From: Streptomyces rugosispiralis
GTDB taxonomy: Bacteria > Actinomycetota > Actinomycetes > Streptomycetales > Streptomycetaceae
Assembly: GCF_024505145.1 (NCBI RefSeq)
Contig: NZ_JANIAA010000004.1
Span: forward strand, 186,001-250,000
Direction of reading: 5' to 3'
DNA length: 64,000 bases
Below are positions 32,409-43,106 of this stretch, one piece after another (positions within the stretch are counted from its first letter, which is position 1; each line of letters starts with the position of its first letter). The notes beneath the pieces were generated by a model. That model was given only the letters and a program-made list of their open reading frames with translations. It was not told where the DNA came from and ran no database searches. The translations under genes were made by a program, and so were the position numbers.

Positions 32409-33668
32409 ATGCAGAACACCGCGAACGCCGCCGGAACGGACGGCCCGGAGCTCGTTGACACCGCCCCGCTGATCGAGGACCTCTACCCGGCCCTGGCCAA
32501 GCTGCGCGAGGCCGGCCCGGTCCATCGGATCGCCGGCACCGACGGACGCCCCGCCTGGCTGGTGACCCGTTACGAGGACGTGCGGCGGCTGTTCGCCGAT
32601 CCGCGCCTCGCCCTGGACAAGCGCCACGCCGCACCGGGCAACTACAGCGGCTTCTCCCTGCCGCCCGCCCTCGACGCCAACCTGCTCAACATGGACCCGC
32701 CGGACCACTCCCGGGTGCGCCGGCTGGTGGTCAAGGCGTTCACCCCCGGCCGCGTGGAGAAGATGCGCGAACCGGTCCGACGGGTCGCCGAGGAGCTGCT
32801 CGACGCCATCGAGTCCGACGGCCGCGCGGACCTCCTGGCCGCCTACGCCGGGCAGTTGCCCATCATCGTCATCTGCGATCTGCTCGGCGTCCCGCAGCGC
32901 GACCGGCGCGACTTCCGGGCCTGGAGCGACGCCCTGATCACCCCCGATCCGGCGCGGCCGCAAGCGGCGAAGGAAGCGGTCGGCAGCATGCTGCGCTTCT
33001 ACACCGAGCTGATCGCGAAAAAGCGCGCCGAGCCCGCGGACGATCTGCTCTCGGATCTGATCCGGGTCCGTGACGACGAGGCCGGGGACGGCGGCGGAGC
33101 CGGGGACGGTGGCGGGGACGGCGGCGGCAGGCTCAGCGAGGACGAACTGACCTCGCTCGCCTTCCTCATCCTCCTCGCGGGCTACGAGAACACCGTCCAC
33201 CTCATCGCCAATTCGGTGCTCACCCTGCTCGACAACCCCGCGGTCCTCCAGGAGCTGCGCGAGGATCCGAGCGGTCTCGCGGCCGCCTTCGACGAGCTGG
33301 CGCGGTACGAGGGCCCGGCGGCGCTGGGGATCCGCCGCTTCCCGCTGGAGGACATCGAGATCGGGGGTGTCACCATCCCCGCCGGGGAGACCGTGCTGCT
33401 GTCGGCGGCCTCGGCCCACCGTGACCCGGCCCACTTCAAGGATCCGGACGAGTTCAATCCACATCTTGGCCGGTCCGGTCACCTTGCGCTCGGCCATGGC
33501 ATCCACTACTGCCTCGGCGCGCCGCTGGCCCGAATGGAGATCGAAACCGCTCTGGCCGCGCTGCTTCGCCGTTTCCCGGGGCTGCGGCTGGACGTCCCGA
33601 GGGATCAGCTCCGATGGCGGCGGACGATCCGCGCGCGTGGCCTGATCTCACTGCCTGTCGCATGGTGA
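32409..33668 (+). CDS. Cytochrome P450, CYP107-like, with altered I-helix motif
   Basis: 419 residues. The heme-ligand loop GHGIHYCLGAPLAR carries Cys368. The ExxR motif is present in the K helix (ELARYEG region precedes IRRFPLEDIEIGGVTIPAG). The oxygen-activation motif in the I helix reads AGYENT, with Glu260, Asn261 and Thr262, so the usual Thr after the acid is Asn. CYP107 enzymes hydroxylate polyketides, terpenoids or xenobiotics. A Gly/Asp-rich insertion (GDGGGAGDGGG, about residues 224-236) lies before the I helix. There is no ferredoxin partner gene nearby. The gene stands alone between two terminators. Confidence 0.9.
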   Translation: MQNTANAAGTDGPELVDTAPLIEDLYPALAKLREAGPVHRIAGTDGRPAWLVTRYEDVRRLFADPRLALDKRHAAPGNYSGFSLPPALDANLLNMDPPDHSRVRRLVVKAFTPGRVEKMREPVRRVAEELLDAIESDGRADLLAAYAGQLPIIVICDLLGVPQRDRRDFRAWSDALITPDPARPQAAKEAVGSMLRFYTELIAKKRAEPADDLLSDLIRVRDDEAGDGGGAGDGGGDGGGRLSEDELTSLAFLILLAGYENTVHLIANSVLTLLDNPAVLQELREDPSGLAAAFDELARYEGPAALGIRRFPLEDIEIGGVTIPAGETVLLSAASAHRDPAHFKDPDEFNPHLGRSGHLALGHGIHYCLGAPLARMEIETALAALLRRFPGLRLDVPRDQLRWRRTIRARGLISLPVAW

Positions 33669-33732
33669 TCGGGGGAAGCGAACAGGTTTTTGATGCATAA
33701 CCCCCCGCCGATGCGGTAAAAAGGTCTTCGAG

Positions 33733-33768
33733 CCCGCCCGGTGTGCATCCCCCGTCGCACCGGGCGGG
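33733..33768 (+). terminator. Terminator of the P450 gene
   Basis: CCCGCCCGGTG and CACCGGGCGGG, 11-bp perfect stem with a 14-base loop, followed by TCTCTGTGTGT. It is preceded by an A-rich run GGTAAAAAGG. The rest of 33669-33966 holds the next promoter. Confidence 0.75.
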
Positions 33769-33879
33769 TCTCTGTGTGTCCGGGGCGACGGCAGCGGACC
33801 GGGCACCCGGCCGGCGCCTGGCGGCGGGTCCGTCCGCCTCACCCACCCCGGCCGTGGACGGCCGTTACCCCGGAAATCC

Positions 33880-33905
33880 CTAGTGCTCACCCCTGAGATC
33901 ACTAG
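33880..33905. promoter_or_regulatory. Interrupted dyad upstream of methylmalonyl-CoA mutase operon
   Basis: CTAGTGCTCA and TGAGATCACTAG form a dyad with a two-base asymmetry, 62 bases upstream of the mutase start. It may be a regulator site or overlap the promoter. No cobalamin riboswitch is present here. Confidence 0.35.
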
Positions 33906-33966
33906 AGAGTAAGCTCACAGCCCCAATCACTGCTCCGGCTTTAGCGGACCCCATTAGCCTCCTCCT

Positions 33967-35849
33967 ATGACGGTCCTGCCCGACGGGCTTCCCCTAGCCG
34001 ACGATTTCCCGGAAGTGACGCGAGACCAATGGCGCCACCTCGTCGAAGGCGTGCTGCGTAAAACCGGCACTTCGGACGCCGTGGGTGCCGAGGCCGAACA
34101 GGCCCTCGCGACCGCACTCGAGGACGGAATCACCGTCCAGCCTCTCTACACCGCCGACGACGCCCCCGAGGACGCCGGATTCCCCGGCTTCGCGCCCTTC
34201 GTGCGTGGCGGCCGGGCCGAGGGCTCCGCCGTATCCGGCTGGGACGTGCGCCAGCGCCACGCCCACCCCGATCCGGCCCGCACCAACCAGGCGATCCTCG
34301 CCGACCTGGAGAACGGCGCCGGTTCGGTCTGGCTCGCGGTCGGCGCGGCCGGGGTGCCCGTGGACGCCCTGCCCGAGGCGCTGAAGGGGGTCTATCTCGA
34401 CCTCGCCACCGTCGCCCTCGACGCGGGCGCCGACTTCGAGGACGCCGCCCGCGCCCTGCTGCGGCTCTACGCCGACCGCGAGGTGCCGCCCGGCGCCGCG
34501 CTCGGCAACCTCGGTGCGGACCCGCTGGGCCTCGTGGCCCGCACCGGACGCGACGAGGGCCTGGCCGGACGGCTGGCCGCCGCCGCCGACCTCGCGCTGA
34601 CCTGCGACCGCGACCACCCGGGGGTGCGGGCGTTCGCCGTGGACGCGCTGCCGTACCACGAGGCGGGCGCCGGGGCCGCCCAGGAGCTCGGCTGCTCCCT
34701 CGCCGCCGCCGTGGCCTATCTGCGCACCCTCACCGAGGAGGGGCTGAGCGTCGAAGCCGCCTGCGCGCAGCTGGAGTTCCGCTACGCGGCCACCGCCGAC
34801 CAGTTCCTCACCATCGCCAAGCTCCGGGCCGCCCGGCGGCTGTGGGCGCGCGTGGCGCAGGCGTGCGGCGCGTCCTCCGAGGCGCGTGCCCAGCGCCAGC
34901 ACGCGGTGACCTCGTCGGTGATGATGACCCGGCGCGACCCTTGGGTGAACATGCTGCGCACCACCGTGGCCACCCTCGCCGCGGGCGTCGGCGGCGCGGA
35001 CGCGGTCACCGTGCTGCCCTTCGACAGCGCCATCGGCCTCCCCGACGACTTCGCCCGGCGCATCGCCCGCAACACCTCCACGATCCTGCTGGAGGAGTCG
35101 CATCTGGCCCGGGTGATCGACCCGGCCGGCGGCTCCTGGTACGTCGAGAAGCTCACCGACGACGTCGCCCGCGCCGCCTGGGCCTGGTTCCAGGAGATCG
35201 AGCGCGCCGGGGGCATGGCCGCAGCCCTCGCCTCCGGGCTGGTCCGCGACCGGCTCGCGGACACCTGGGCCCGCCGCGGCCGCGCACTGGCCCGCCGCAA
35301 GGAGCCGATCACCGGCGTCAGCGAGTTCCCGAACCTCGCCGAGCGGCCCGTCGAGCGCGACCCCGCGCCCGAGCGGCCCGGCGGCGGACTGCCGAGGGTG
35401 CGCCGCGACGAGGCGTACGAGGCGCTGCGCACCCGCTCCGACGCCCATCTGGCGGCCGAGAGCGGCCGGCCCAGGATCTTCCTGGCCGCGCTGGGCCCCG
35501 CCGCCGCGCACACCGCCCGCGCCTCCTTCACCGCCAACCTCTTCCAGGCGGGCGGGATCGAGGCGGTTCACGAGCCGGTCACCGTGACCGCGGAGACGGT
35601 CGCCGAGGCGTTCACCGCCAGCGGCGCCCGCGTGGCCTGCCTGTGCTCCAGCGACAAGCTGTACGCGGAGGAGGCGGCCGCCGTGGCCGAGCGGCTGAAG
35701 GCGGCCGGGGCGACCCGGGTCTACCTGGCCGGACGGCCGGGGGCACAACAGGACGAGTACGAGCGGGCCGGAGTGGACGGATACGTCTTCGCGGGCTGCG
35801 ACGCGGTCGAGGTGCTCACCTCGGCTCTGGACACCATGGGGGTGGCGTG

Positions 35850-35850
<1 letters not shown>
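33967..35850 (+). CDS. mutA: Methylmalonyl-CoA mutase small (beta) subunit
   Basis: 627 residues. It is a non-catalytic paralogue of the large subunit, needed for the heterodimer. The mutase barrel covers residues 30-450, but the cobalamin-binding His motif is absent: the C-terminal flavodoxin-like region (490-627) has [19 protein letters not shown] where DxHxxG would be expected. The enzyme interconverts succinyl-CoA and (R)-methylmalonyl-CoA, giving propionate-type extender units for polyketides. It ends in TGATG overlap with mutB. Upstream lie a promoter region and a dyad. Confidence 0.93.
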
Positions 35851-38077
<2,227 letters not shown>

Positions 38078-38078
<1 letters not shown>

Positions 38079-39130
38079 TGCCACGGACGATCGACATCGA
38101 GGAGTATGCCAAGGGCGTGCTCGACGGCAAGCGCGCGTACATCGCGCGTGCGATCACGCTCGTCGAGTCCACCCGCCCCGACCATCACGACCTCGCCCAG
38201 CGGCTGCTGGTCGAACTGCTCCCGCACACCGGCGGGGCCCGGCGGATCGGCATCAGCGGGGTGCCCGGTGTCGGCAAGTCCACCTTCATCGACGCCCTGG
38301 GCACCATGCTCACCGGGGTCGGCCACAAGGTCGCGGTCCTGGCCGTCGACCCCTCGTCGACCCGCACCGGCGGCTCCATCCTGGGTGACAAGACCCGGAT
38401 GGAGCGGCTGGCGGTCGATCCAGGCGCCTTCGTACGGCCCTCGCCCAGCGCCGGGACGCTGGGCGGGGTCGCCCGCGCCACCCGCGAGTCCATGGTCGTC
38501 ATGGAGGCCGCGGGCTATGACGTGGTGCTGGTGGAGACTGTGGGCGTGGGCCAGTCCGAGACGGCGGTGGCCAACATGGTCGACTCCTTCCTGCTGCTCT
38601 CCCTGGCCCGCACCGGCGATCAGCTCCAGGGCATCAAGAAGGGCGTCCTGGAGCTCGCCGACGTCGTCACCATCAACAAGGCCGACGGACCGCACGCACG
38701 GGACGCGAAGTCGGCGGCCCGTGAACTGGCGGGCGCGCTACGGCTGTTGCAGCCCCCGGACGCGCCCTGGAACCCGCCGGTGCTCACCTGCAGCGCCCGC
38801 GAGTCCACCGGGCTCGATGTGGTGTGGGAGCGCCTGGAGCAGCACCGCCGGGTGCTGGATGCCACGGGCGCGCTGCGCACCAAGCGGCGCGACCAGCAGG
38901 TGGACTGGACCTGGTCGATGGTGCGCGACCAGCTGCTCGCGCGGCTGCACGCCCACCCCGAGGTGCGGCGGCTCGGGCCCGAGCTGGAGCAGCGGGTCCG
39001 CGAGGGCGCGCTGACGGCCACGCTGGCGGCGGACCGGCTGCTGGAGGCGTTCCAGGGCTCGGCCGACGGTGGCGCGTCCCAGATCCGGGCCGACGGTGGA
39101 ACGTTCCGGGCCCCGGCCGACGGTGGATGA
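38078..39130 (+). CDS. meaB: MeaB/ArgK-type G-protein chaperone of methylmalonyl-CoA mutase
   Basis: 350 residues. The P-loop is GISGVPGVGKSTFID, followed by AVDPSSTRTGGSILGDKTRM (switch I), VVLVETVGVGQSE (switch II) and NKADGPH for guanine recognition. MeaB gates cofactor loading and repairs inactive B12 in the mutase using GTP hydrolysis. It starts on the mutB stop codon, confirming a three-gene unit. The last 25 residues are a Gly/Ala tail with a repeated ADGG pattern, atypical for the family. Confidence 0.95.
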
Positions 39131-39881
39131 GGCGCCGCTGCCGGACGCGGCGCGGGTCGGACCGTTCTTCGCACTGCGCACCGGCAGCGGCGATCCGGGT
39201 GCGGAGGGGTACGCGCGGATCGGCGAGGCGTACCGGCTGACCGGCACGGGCGCCGCCGGACCGGTGCTGCGCGCCCGGGTCGAGGCGGTCGCCGCGAGTC
39301 TGCGCACCGATGAACCGAGGGTCGCGGCATCGCTCGTCTTCCAGGGGCTCGCAGCCCGGGTGTGGTCGCTCGCGCTCGGCCCGGCGGTCCTCTCCGGCGG
39401 GGTGCCCCACCTCCGGCCCGACCGGCTGTGGTGGAACCCCGGGCGTGTCGCCCCCGACGACCTGTGGTGGCCCGGCGCGCCGTCCGTGATGGGCGAACCG
39501 GGACGACTCGCCGGTCCGGTGGGCACCGCGGCATGCGTCCATCTGGTGCCGCTGCACCAGGCCATCGAGCGGGCCTACCAGGTCTCGGGGCGGCTGCTGT
39601 GGGGCAACGCGGCCTCGGCGCTGGCCGGTTCGCTGCGGGTGCTGCACGACTGGTGCCGGGCGCACGGCCGCGCCGAGGCGGCGGACCGGGCCGTCGAGCT
39701 GGCACGTGCCCAACTCGGCCACCCGCCGCTGCGCGACGCCGGCACCCTCAGCACCGCGCCCCTCGGCTATCGGCGCCGCAGTTGCTGTCTCTACTACCGG
39801 GTGCCGGGCGGCGGGTTGTGCGGCGACTGCGTCTTGCGCGAGGCGCCGGGGCGGGGGATTGGGCGTGGGACGCCGGGGTGA
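39123..39881 (+). CDS. FhuF-like (2Fe-2S) protein, putative ferric-siderophore reductase
   Basis: 252 residues from GTG overlapping the meaB stop by 8 bases. The FhuF C-terminal cluster motif is present as CCLYYRVPGGGLCGDC (Cys-Cys-x10-Cys-x2-Cys). The body is helical with RVWSLALGPAVLSGGVPHL and LWWNPG. FhuF-like proteins reduce ferric siderophores in the cytosol. Its tight coupling to the mutase operon is unexpected and may point to another redox role, for example supplying electrons for cobalamin or metal handling, but that is inference. Confidence 0.8.
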   Translation: MDEAPLPDAARVGPFFALRTGSGDPGAEGYARIGEAYRLTGTGAAGPVLRARVEAVAASLRTDEPRVAASLVFQGLAARVWSLALGPAVLSGGVPHLRPDRLWWNPGRVAPDDLWWPGAPSVMGEPGRLAGPVGTAACVHLVPLHQAIERAYQVSGRLLWGNAASALAGSLRVLHDWCRAHGRAEAADRAVELARAQLGHPPLRDAGTLSTAPLGYRRRSCCLYYRVPGGGLCGDCVLREAPGRGIGRGTPG

Positions 39882-39922
39882 GGCGGACGTTTTCCCGAGG
39901 TAGCCGGTCTCTTGAGGTAGCC

Positions 39923-39981
39923 GGTCTCCCGGTGGGGACGGTCTCCCGGTGGGGACGGTCTCCCGGTGGGGACGGTCTCCC
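39923..39981 (+). repeat. 17-bp tandem repeat upstream of the acyltransferase
   Basis: GGTCTCCCGGTGGGGAC occurs three times head to tail (39923, 39940, 39957) with a partial fourth copy. It is preceded by a 15-bp duplicate GAGGTAGCCGGTCTC. The array ends 23 bases before the next start codon. Confidence 0.9.
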
Positions 39982-40003
39982 AATGGGCCGATACGGTGGG
40001 CGA

Positions 40004-40888
40004 ATGCCGAAGAACGAGAACGTGTTCTCATCCTGGCGGGGCTGGTGCGGACGCGTCACTTCCCGTCTGGTCCACCGCGGCTGGCGTGCCGTGCAGCGGG
40101 CCGGCGCGGTGACCGCCGAGCGCCCCGGGCCGTACCGCTTCGGCCGCATCGGCGTCGGCACCCGGCTGGCGTTCCCCCAGGGCACCCTCTTCGGCGAACC
40201 GTGGATCGAGATCGGCGAGCACTGCGTCATCGGCGAGCAGGTGACCCTCACCGCCGGCATGATGCCCGATGTGGACCTCGGCCCCGAGCCGGTGCTGCGC
40301 ATCGGCAACGGCGTGGTGCTGGGCCGGGGCAGCCATGTGATCGCCTCCGTATGCGTGGAGTTCGGCGACGATGTCTTCTGCGGTCCGTACGTCTATGTGA
40401 CCAGCGACAACCACTCCTACGACGATCCGGACCAGCCCATCGGCCGTCAGTGGCCGCGCTCCGCGCCCGTCCACATCGGCCCCGGCAGCTGGCTGGGCGC
40501 GGGCGCGGTGATCCTGCCGGGGGCGCGGCTGGGCCGCAATGTGGTGGTCGCGGCGGGCGCGGTCGTACGGGGCGAGGTGCCCGACCACGCCGTGGTGGCC
40601 GGGGCGCCGGCCCGGATCATACGGCGCTGGGCCCCGGACGAGGGCTGGCAGCCGCCGCTGCGCACCCCGGCACCGGTGCCGATCCCGGAGGACATGACCG
40701 TGGAGCAACTGCTCGCACTGGCCGAGTTGGAGCGGGAACGGACGCGGGGCGGCGTGGAGTTGGAGCGGGAGCAGGAAAGGGCGCGGGCGCGGGGCGGCGT
40801 GGGGTCGGAGCGGGAGCAGGCGGGGGAGCGGGACGTCGAGGTGGCGGGGCAGGGGCTGGAGCGGGAGCCGGGGACCGGGGCGTCGTAG
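40004..40888 (+). CDS. Hexapeptide-repeat acyltransferase (left-handed beta-helix, maltose O-acetyltransferase-like)
   Basis: 294 residues from ATG (MPKNENVFS). Residues 65-210 contain hexapeptide repeats (IEIGEHCVIGEQVTLTAG, IGPGSWLGAGAVILPGARLG) with the catalytic-type His in TSDNHSYDDP. Trimers of such proteins transfer acetyl or other acyl groups from CoA to sugars or antibiotics. The C-terminal 60 residues are an unusual Glu/Arg-rich low-complexity segment with repeated RGGV and EREQ. The acceptor is unknown. It stands between the FhuF-like gene and the cobalamin block. Confidence 0.83.
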   Translation: MPKNENVFSSWRGWCGRVTSRLVHRGWRAVQRAGAVTAERPGPYRFGRIGVGTRLAFPQGTLFGEPWIEIGEHCVIGEQVTLTAGMMPDVDLGPEPVLRIGNGVVLGRGSHVIASVCVEFGDDVFCGPYVYVTSDNHSYDDPDQPIGRQWPRSAPVHIGPGSWLGAGAVILPGARLGRNVVVAAGAVVRGEVPDHAVVAGAPARIIRRWAPDEGWQPPLRTPAPVPIPEDMTVEQLLALAELERERTRGGVELEREQERARARGGVGSEREQAGERDVEVAGQGLEREPGTGAS

Positions 40889-40938
40889 CAGGTCAGTAGA
40901 GTTCCGTGGACCGTCCCCGACCCGCGAAGGTGACCACC

Positions 40939-42234
40939 GTGAGCCCGCCGCCTCCCCCCGTGACCGTGATCGGCATCGGCGCCGACGGCTGGGCGGGGCT
41001 CGGCCCCGCCGCCCGCGAGGCGCTGCGCACGGCCGAGGTGGTCATCGGCGGACGGCGCCATCTGGGGCTGCTGCCGCCGGAGTGCCCCGGGGAACGGGTG
41101 CCCTGGCCGTCCCCGCTGCGCCCCGCCGTCCCCGGGCTGTTCGCCGCGCATGCCGGGCGGCGAATCTCCGTGCTGGCCAGCGGCGACCCCATGTTCTTCG
41201 GCATCGGCCGCACGCTCGCCGAACTGCTGGGCGCCGAGCGGCTGCGGGTGCTGCCCCATCCGTCGTCCGTCTCCCTGGCCGGTGCGCGGCTCGGCTGGGC
41301 GCTGGAGGAGACCGAGGTGATCAGCCTCGTCGGCCGCCCCCTGGCCACGCTGAGCCGTGAGCTCTACGCCGGCCGGCGGCTGCTCGTGCTCAGCGCGGGC
41401 GCCGACACGCCCGCCGAGGTGGCCGGGTTGCTCGGGGACCGCGGCTTCGGCCCGAGCCGGATGCGGGTGCTGGAGCGGCTGGGGAGCGCGGCGGAGCGGT
41501 GTGTGGAGGGCACGGCCGAGGAGTGGCCCCATCCGCCCGGCGACCCCCTCAACGTCATCGCCGTCGACTGCGCCCCGGCGGACGGCGCCCGGCCGCTGTC
41601 GCTCACACCGGGGCTGCCCGACGCGGCGTACGATCACGACGGTCAGCTGACCAAGCGCCATGTGCGGGCCGCCACCCTCGCCGCGCTCGCCCCCGCCCCC
41701 GGTGAGCTGCTGTGGGACGTCGGCGGCGGCTCGGGCTCCATCGCCGTGGAGTGGATGCGGGCCCACCGCACCTGCCGGGCGATCTCGGTCGAACGCGATC
41801 CGGCGCGTGCCGAGCGCATCGGCCGCAACGCCGCCGCGCTCGGTGTGCCCGGGCTGACCGTCGTCACCGGCGCGGCGCCCGACGCCCTGGCCGAACTGCC
41901 CACCCCCCAGGCGGTGTTCATCGGCGGCGGCCTGACCGCCCCCGGGGTACTGGAGGCGTGCTGGGCGGCCCTGCCGCCGGGCGGCAGGATCGTCGCCAAC
42001 ACCGTGACCCTGGAGTCCGAGGCGCTGCTCGCCGACTGGTACCGCCGTCACGGCGGCGACCTCGTCCGCCTCGCCGTCTCCCACGCCACCCCGGTCGGGG
42101 GGTTCACCGGCTGGCGGCAGGCGATGCCGGTCACCCAGTGGTCCGCCGGCAAACCGCTCGCTTCCCGGGGCCCTGGCGGGGACGCCGCCGATCCCGAGGG
42201 ATCCGTCGAAGCCGCTCAAGGAGAAACACGATGA
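40939..42234 (+). CDS. cobL: Precorrin-6Y C5,15-methyltransferase (decarboxylating), CbiE-CbiT fusion
   Basis: 431 residues from GTG with GAAGG eight bases upstream; a GTG at 40906 would add 11 residues without a ribosome site. The N-terminal half (1-200) is a CbiE-type tetrapyrrole methylase with VIGIGADGWAGL and ASGDPMFFGIG. The C-terminal half is CbiT-like with LLWDVGGGSGSIAVEWMRAH as SAM loop. It methylates C5 and C15 and decarboxylates the corrin ring. It overlaps cobM by ATGA. This is the first gene of a corrin-ring synthesis block. Confidence 0.93.
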   Translation: MSPPPPPVTVIGIGADGWAGLGPAAREALRTAEVVIGGRRHLGLLPPECPGERVPWPSPLRPAVPGLFAAHAGRRISVLASGDPMFFGIGRTLAELLGAERLRVLPHPSSVSLAGARLGWALEETEVISLVGRPLATLSRELYAGRRLLVLSAGADTPAEVAGLLGDRGFGPSRMRVLERLGSAAERCVEGTAEEWPHPPGDPLNVIAVDCAPADGARPLSLTPGLPDAAYDHDGQLTKRHVRAATLAALAPAPGELLWDVGGGSGSIAVEWMRAHRTCRAISVERDPARAERIGRNAAALGVPGLTVVTGAAPDALAELPTPQAVFIGGGLTAPGVLEACWAALPPGGRIVANTVTLESEALLADWYRRHGGDLVRLAVSHATPVGGFTGWRQAMPVTQWSAGKPLASRGPGGDAADPEGSVEAAQGETR

Positions 42235-43001
42235 CGGTGTACTTCATCGGCGCGGGCCCCGGCGCCGCCGACCTGATCACGGTGCGCGGCGCCCGGACCC
42301 TGGCCCGCTGCCGGGTGTGTCTGTACGCGGGCAGCCTGGTGCCCCGCGAACTCCTCGCCGAATGCCCGCCGGACGCCCGGCTCGTCGACACCGCCCAGCT
42401 CGACCTGGACCAGATCACCGCCGAGTTGATCGCCGCCCACGAGGCGGGCCATGACGTGGCCCGCCTCCACTCCGGCGATCCGTCGGTCTTCAGCGCCGTC
42501 GCCGAGCAGATGCGCCGCCTCGACGCGGCCGGCGTTCCGTACGACGTGGTCCCGGGCGTCCCGGCCTTCGCCGCCGCGGCCGCCGCGCTGAAGCGCGAAC
42601 TGACGATCCCGACCGTCGGCCAGACCGTCATCCTCACCCGCGTCGCCCAGCAGGCCACCCCCATGCCGGACGGCGAGGACCTGGCCACCCTGGGCCGCAG
42701 CGGCGCCCTGCTCGTCCTGCACCTCGCCGCCCGCTACGTGGACCGGATCGTCGCCGAACTCCTCCCGCACTACGGCGCCGACTGCCCGGCCGCCGTGGTC
42801 GCCATGGCCAGCCGCCCCGACGAACTCGTCCTGCGCGGCACCCTGGACGACATCGCGGCCCAGGTGAAGGCGGCAGGCGTGGTCCGCACGGCGGTCATCG
42901 TCGTCGGCCGCACGTTGGCCGCCGCCCAGTTCCCCGACAGCCACCTCTACTCCCCGGCCAGGACCCGCCCCCGCGTCCCCGGCTCCCCGTCCACGACCTG
43001 A
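42231..43001 (+). CDS. cobM: Precorrin-4 C11-methyltransferase
   Basis: 256 residues; ATG overlaps the cobL stop and follows AAGGAG. It begins MTVYFIGAGPGAADLITVRG, the typical CobM/CbiF start, with LYAGSLVP and LHSGDPSVFSAVAEQ giving the SAM pocket, and VVPGVPAFAAAAAALKRELT before the precorrin site. It adds the C11 methyl group during ring contraction. Translation is coupled to cobL. Confidence 0.95.
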   Translation: MTVYFIGAGPGAADLITVRGARTLARCRVCLYAGSLVPRELLAECPPDARLVDTAQLDLDQITAELIAAHEAGHDVARLHSGDPSVFSAVAEQMRRLDAAGVPYDVVPGVPAFAAAAAALKRELTIPTVGQTVILTRVAQQATPMPDGEDLATLGRSGALLVLHLAARYVDRIVAELLPHYGADCPAAVVAMASRPDELVLRGTLDDIAAQVKAAGVVRTAVIVVGRTLAAAQFPDSHLYSPARTRPRVPGSPSTT

Positions 43002-43007
43002 GCCCGT

Positions 43008-43022
43008 CGCCCCTTCGGGCGC
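43008..43022. terminator. Short hairpin between convergent cobM and cbiD
   Basis: CGCCC CTTC GGGCG hairpin with a GC-rich second potential stem just downstream (about 43037-43070). It lies in the 105-base convergent gap. Confidence 0.4.
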
Positions 43023-43106
43023 CGTACGTGGTTCCGCGCGGGCCGCGCCGCGCACGGCGCGCCATGGCGTACCCGGGGCGTGTCGCGTCCCGTGCGCCGA
43101 TGTGGG

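Noticed and set aside
33690..33770. tRNA-like or small-RNA-like stretch after the P450
   Set aside because: It includes a GTTCGAG-like segment, but no cloverleaf can be drawn and the hairpin is best read as a terminator.
40906..40938. Earlier GTG start for cobL
   Set aside because: No ribosome-binding sequence precedes it, while GAAGG is correctly spaced before the GTG at 40939.
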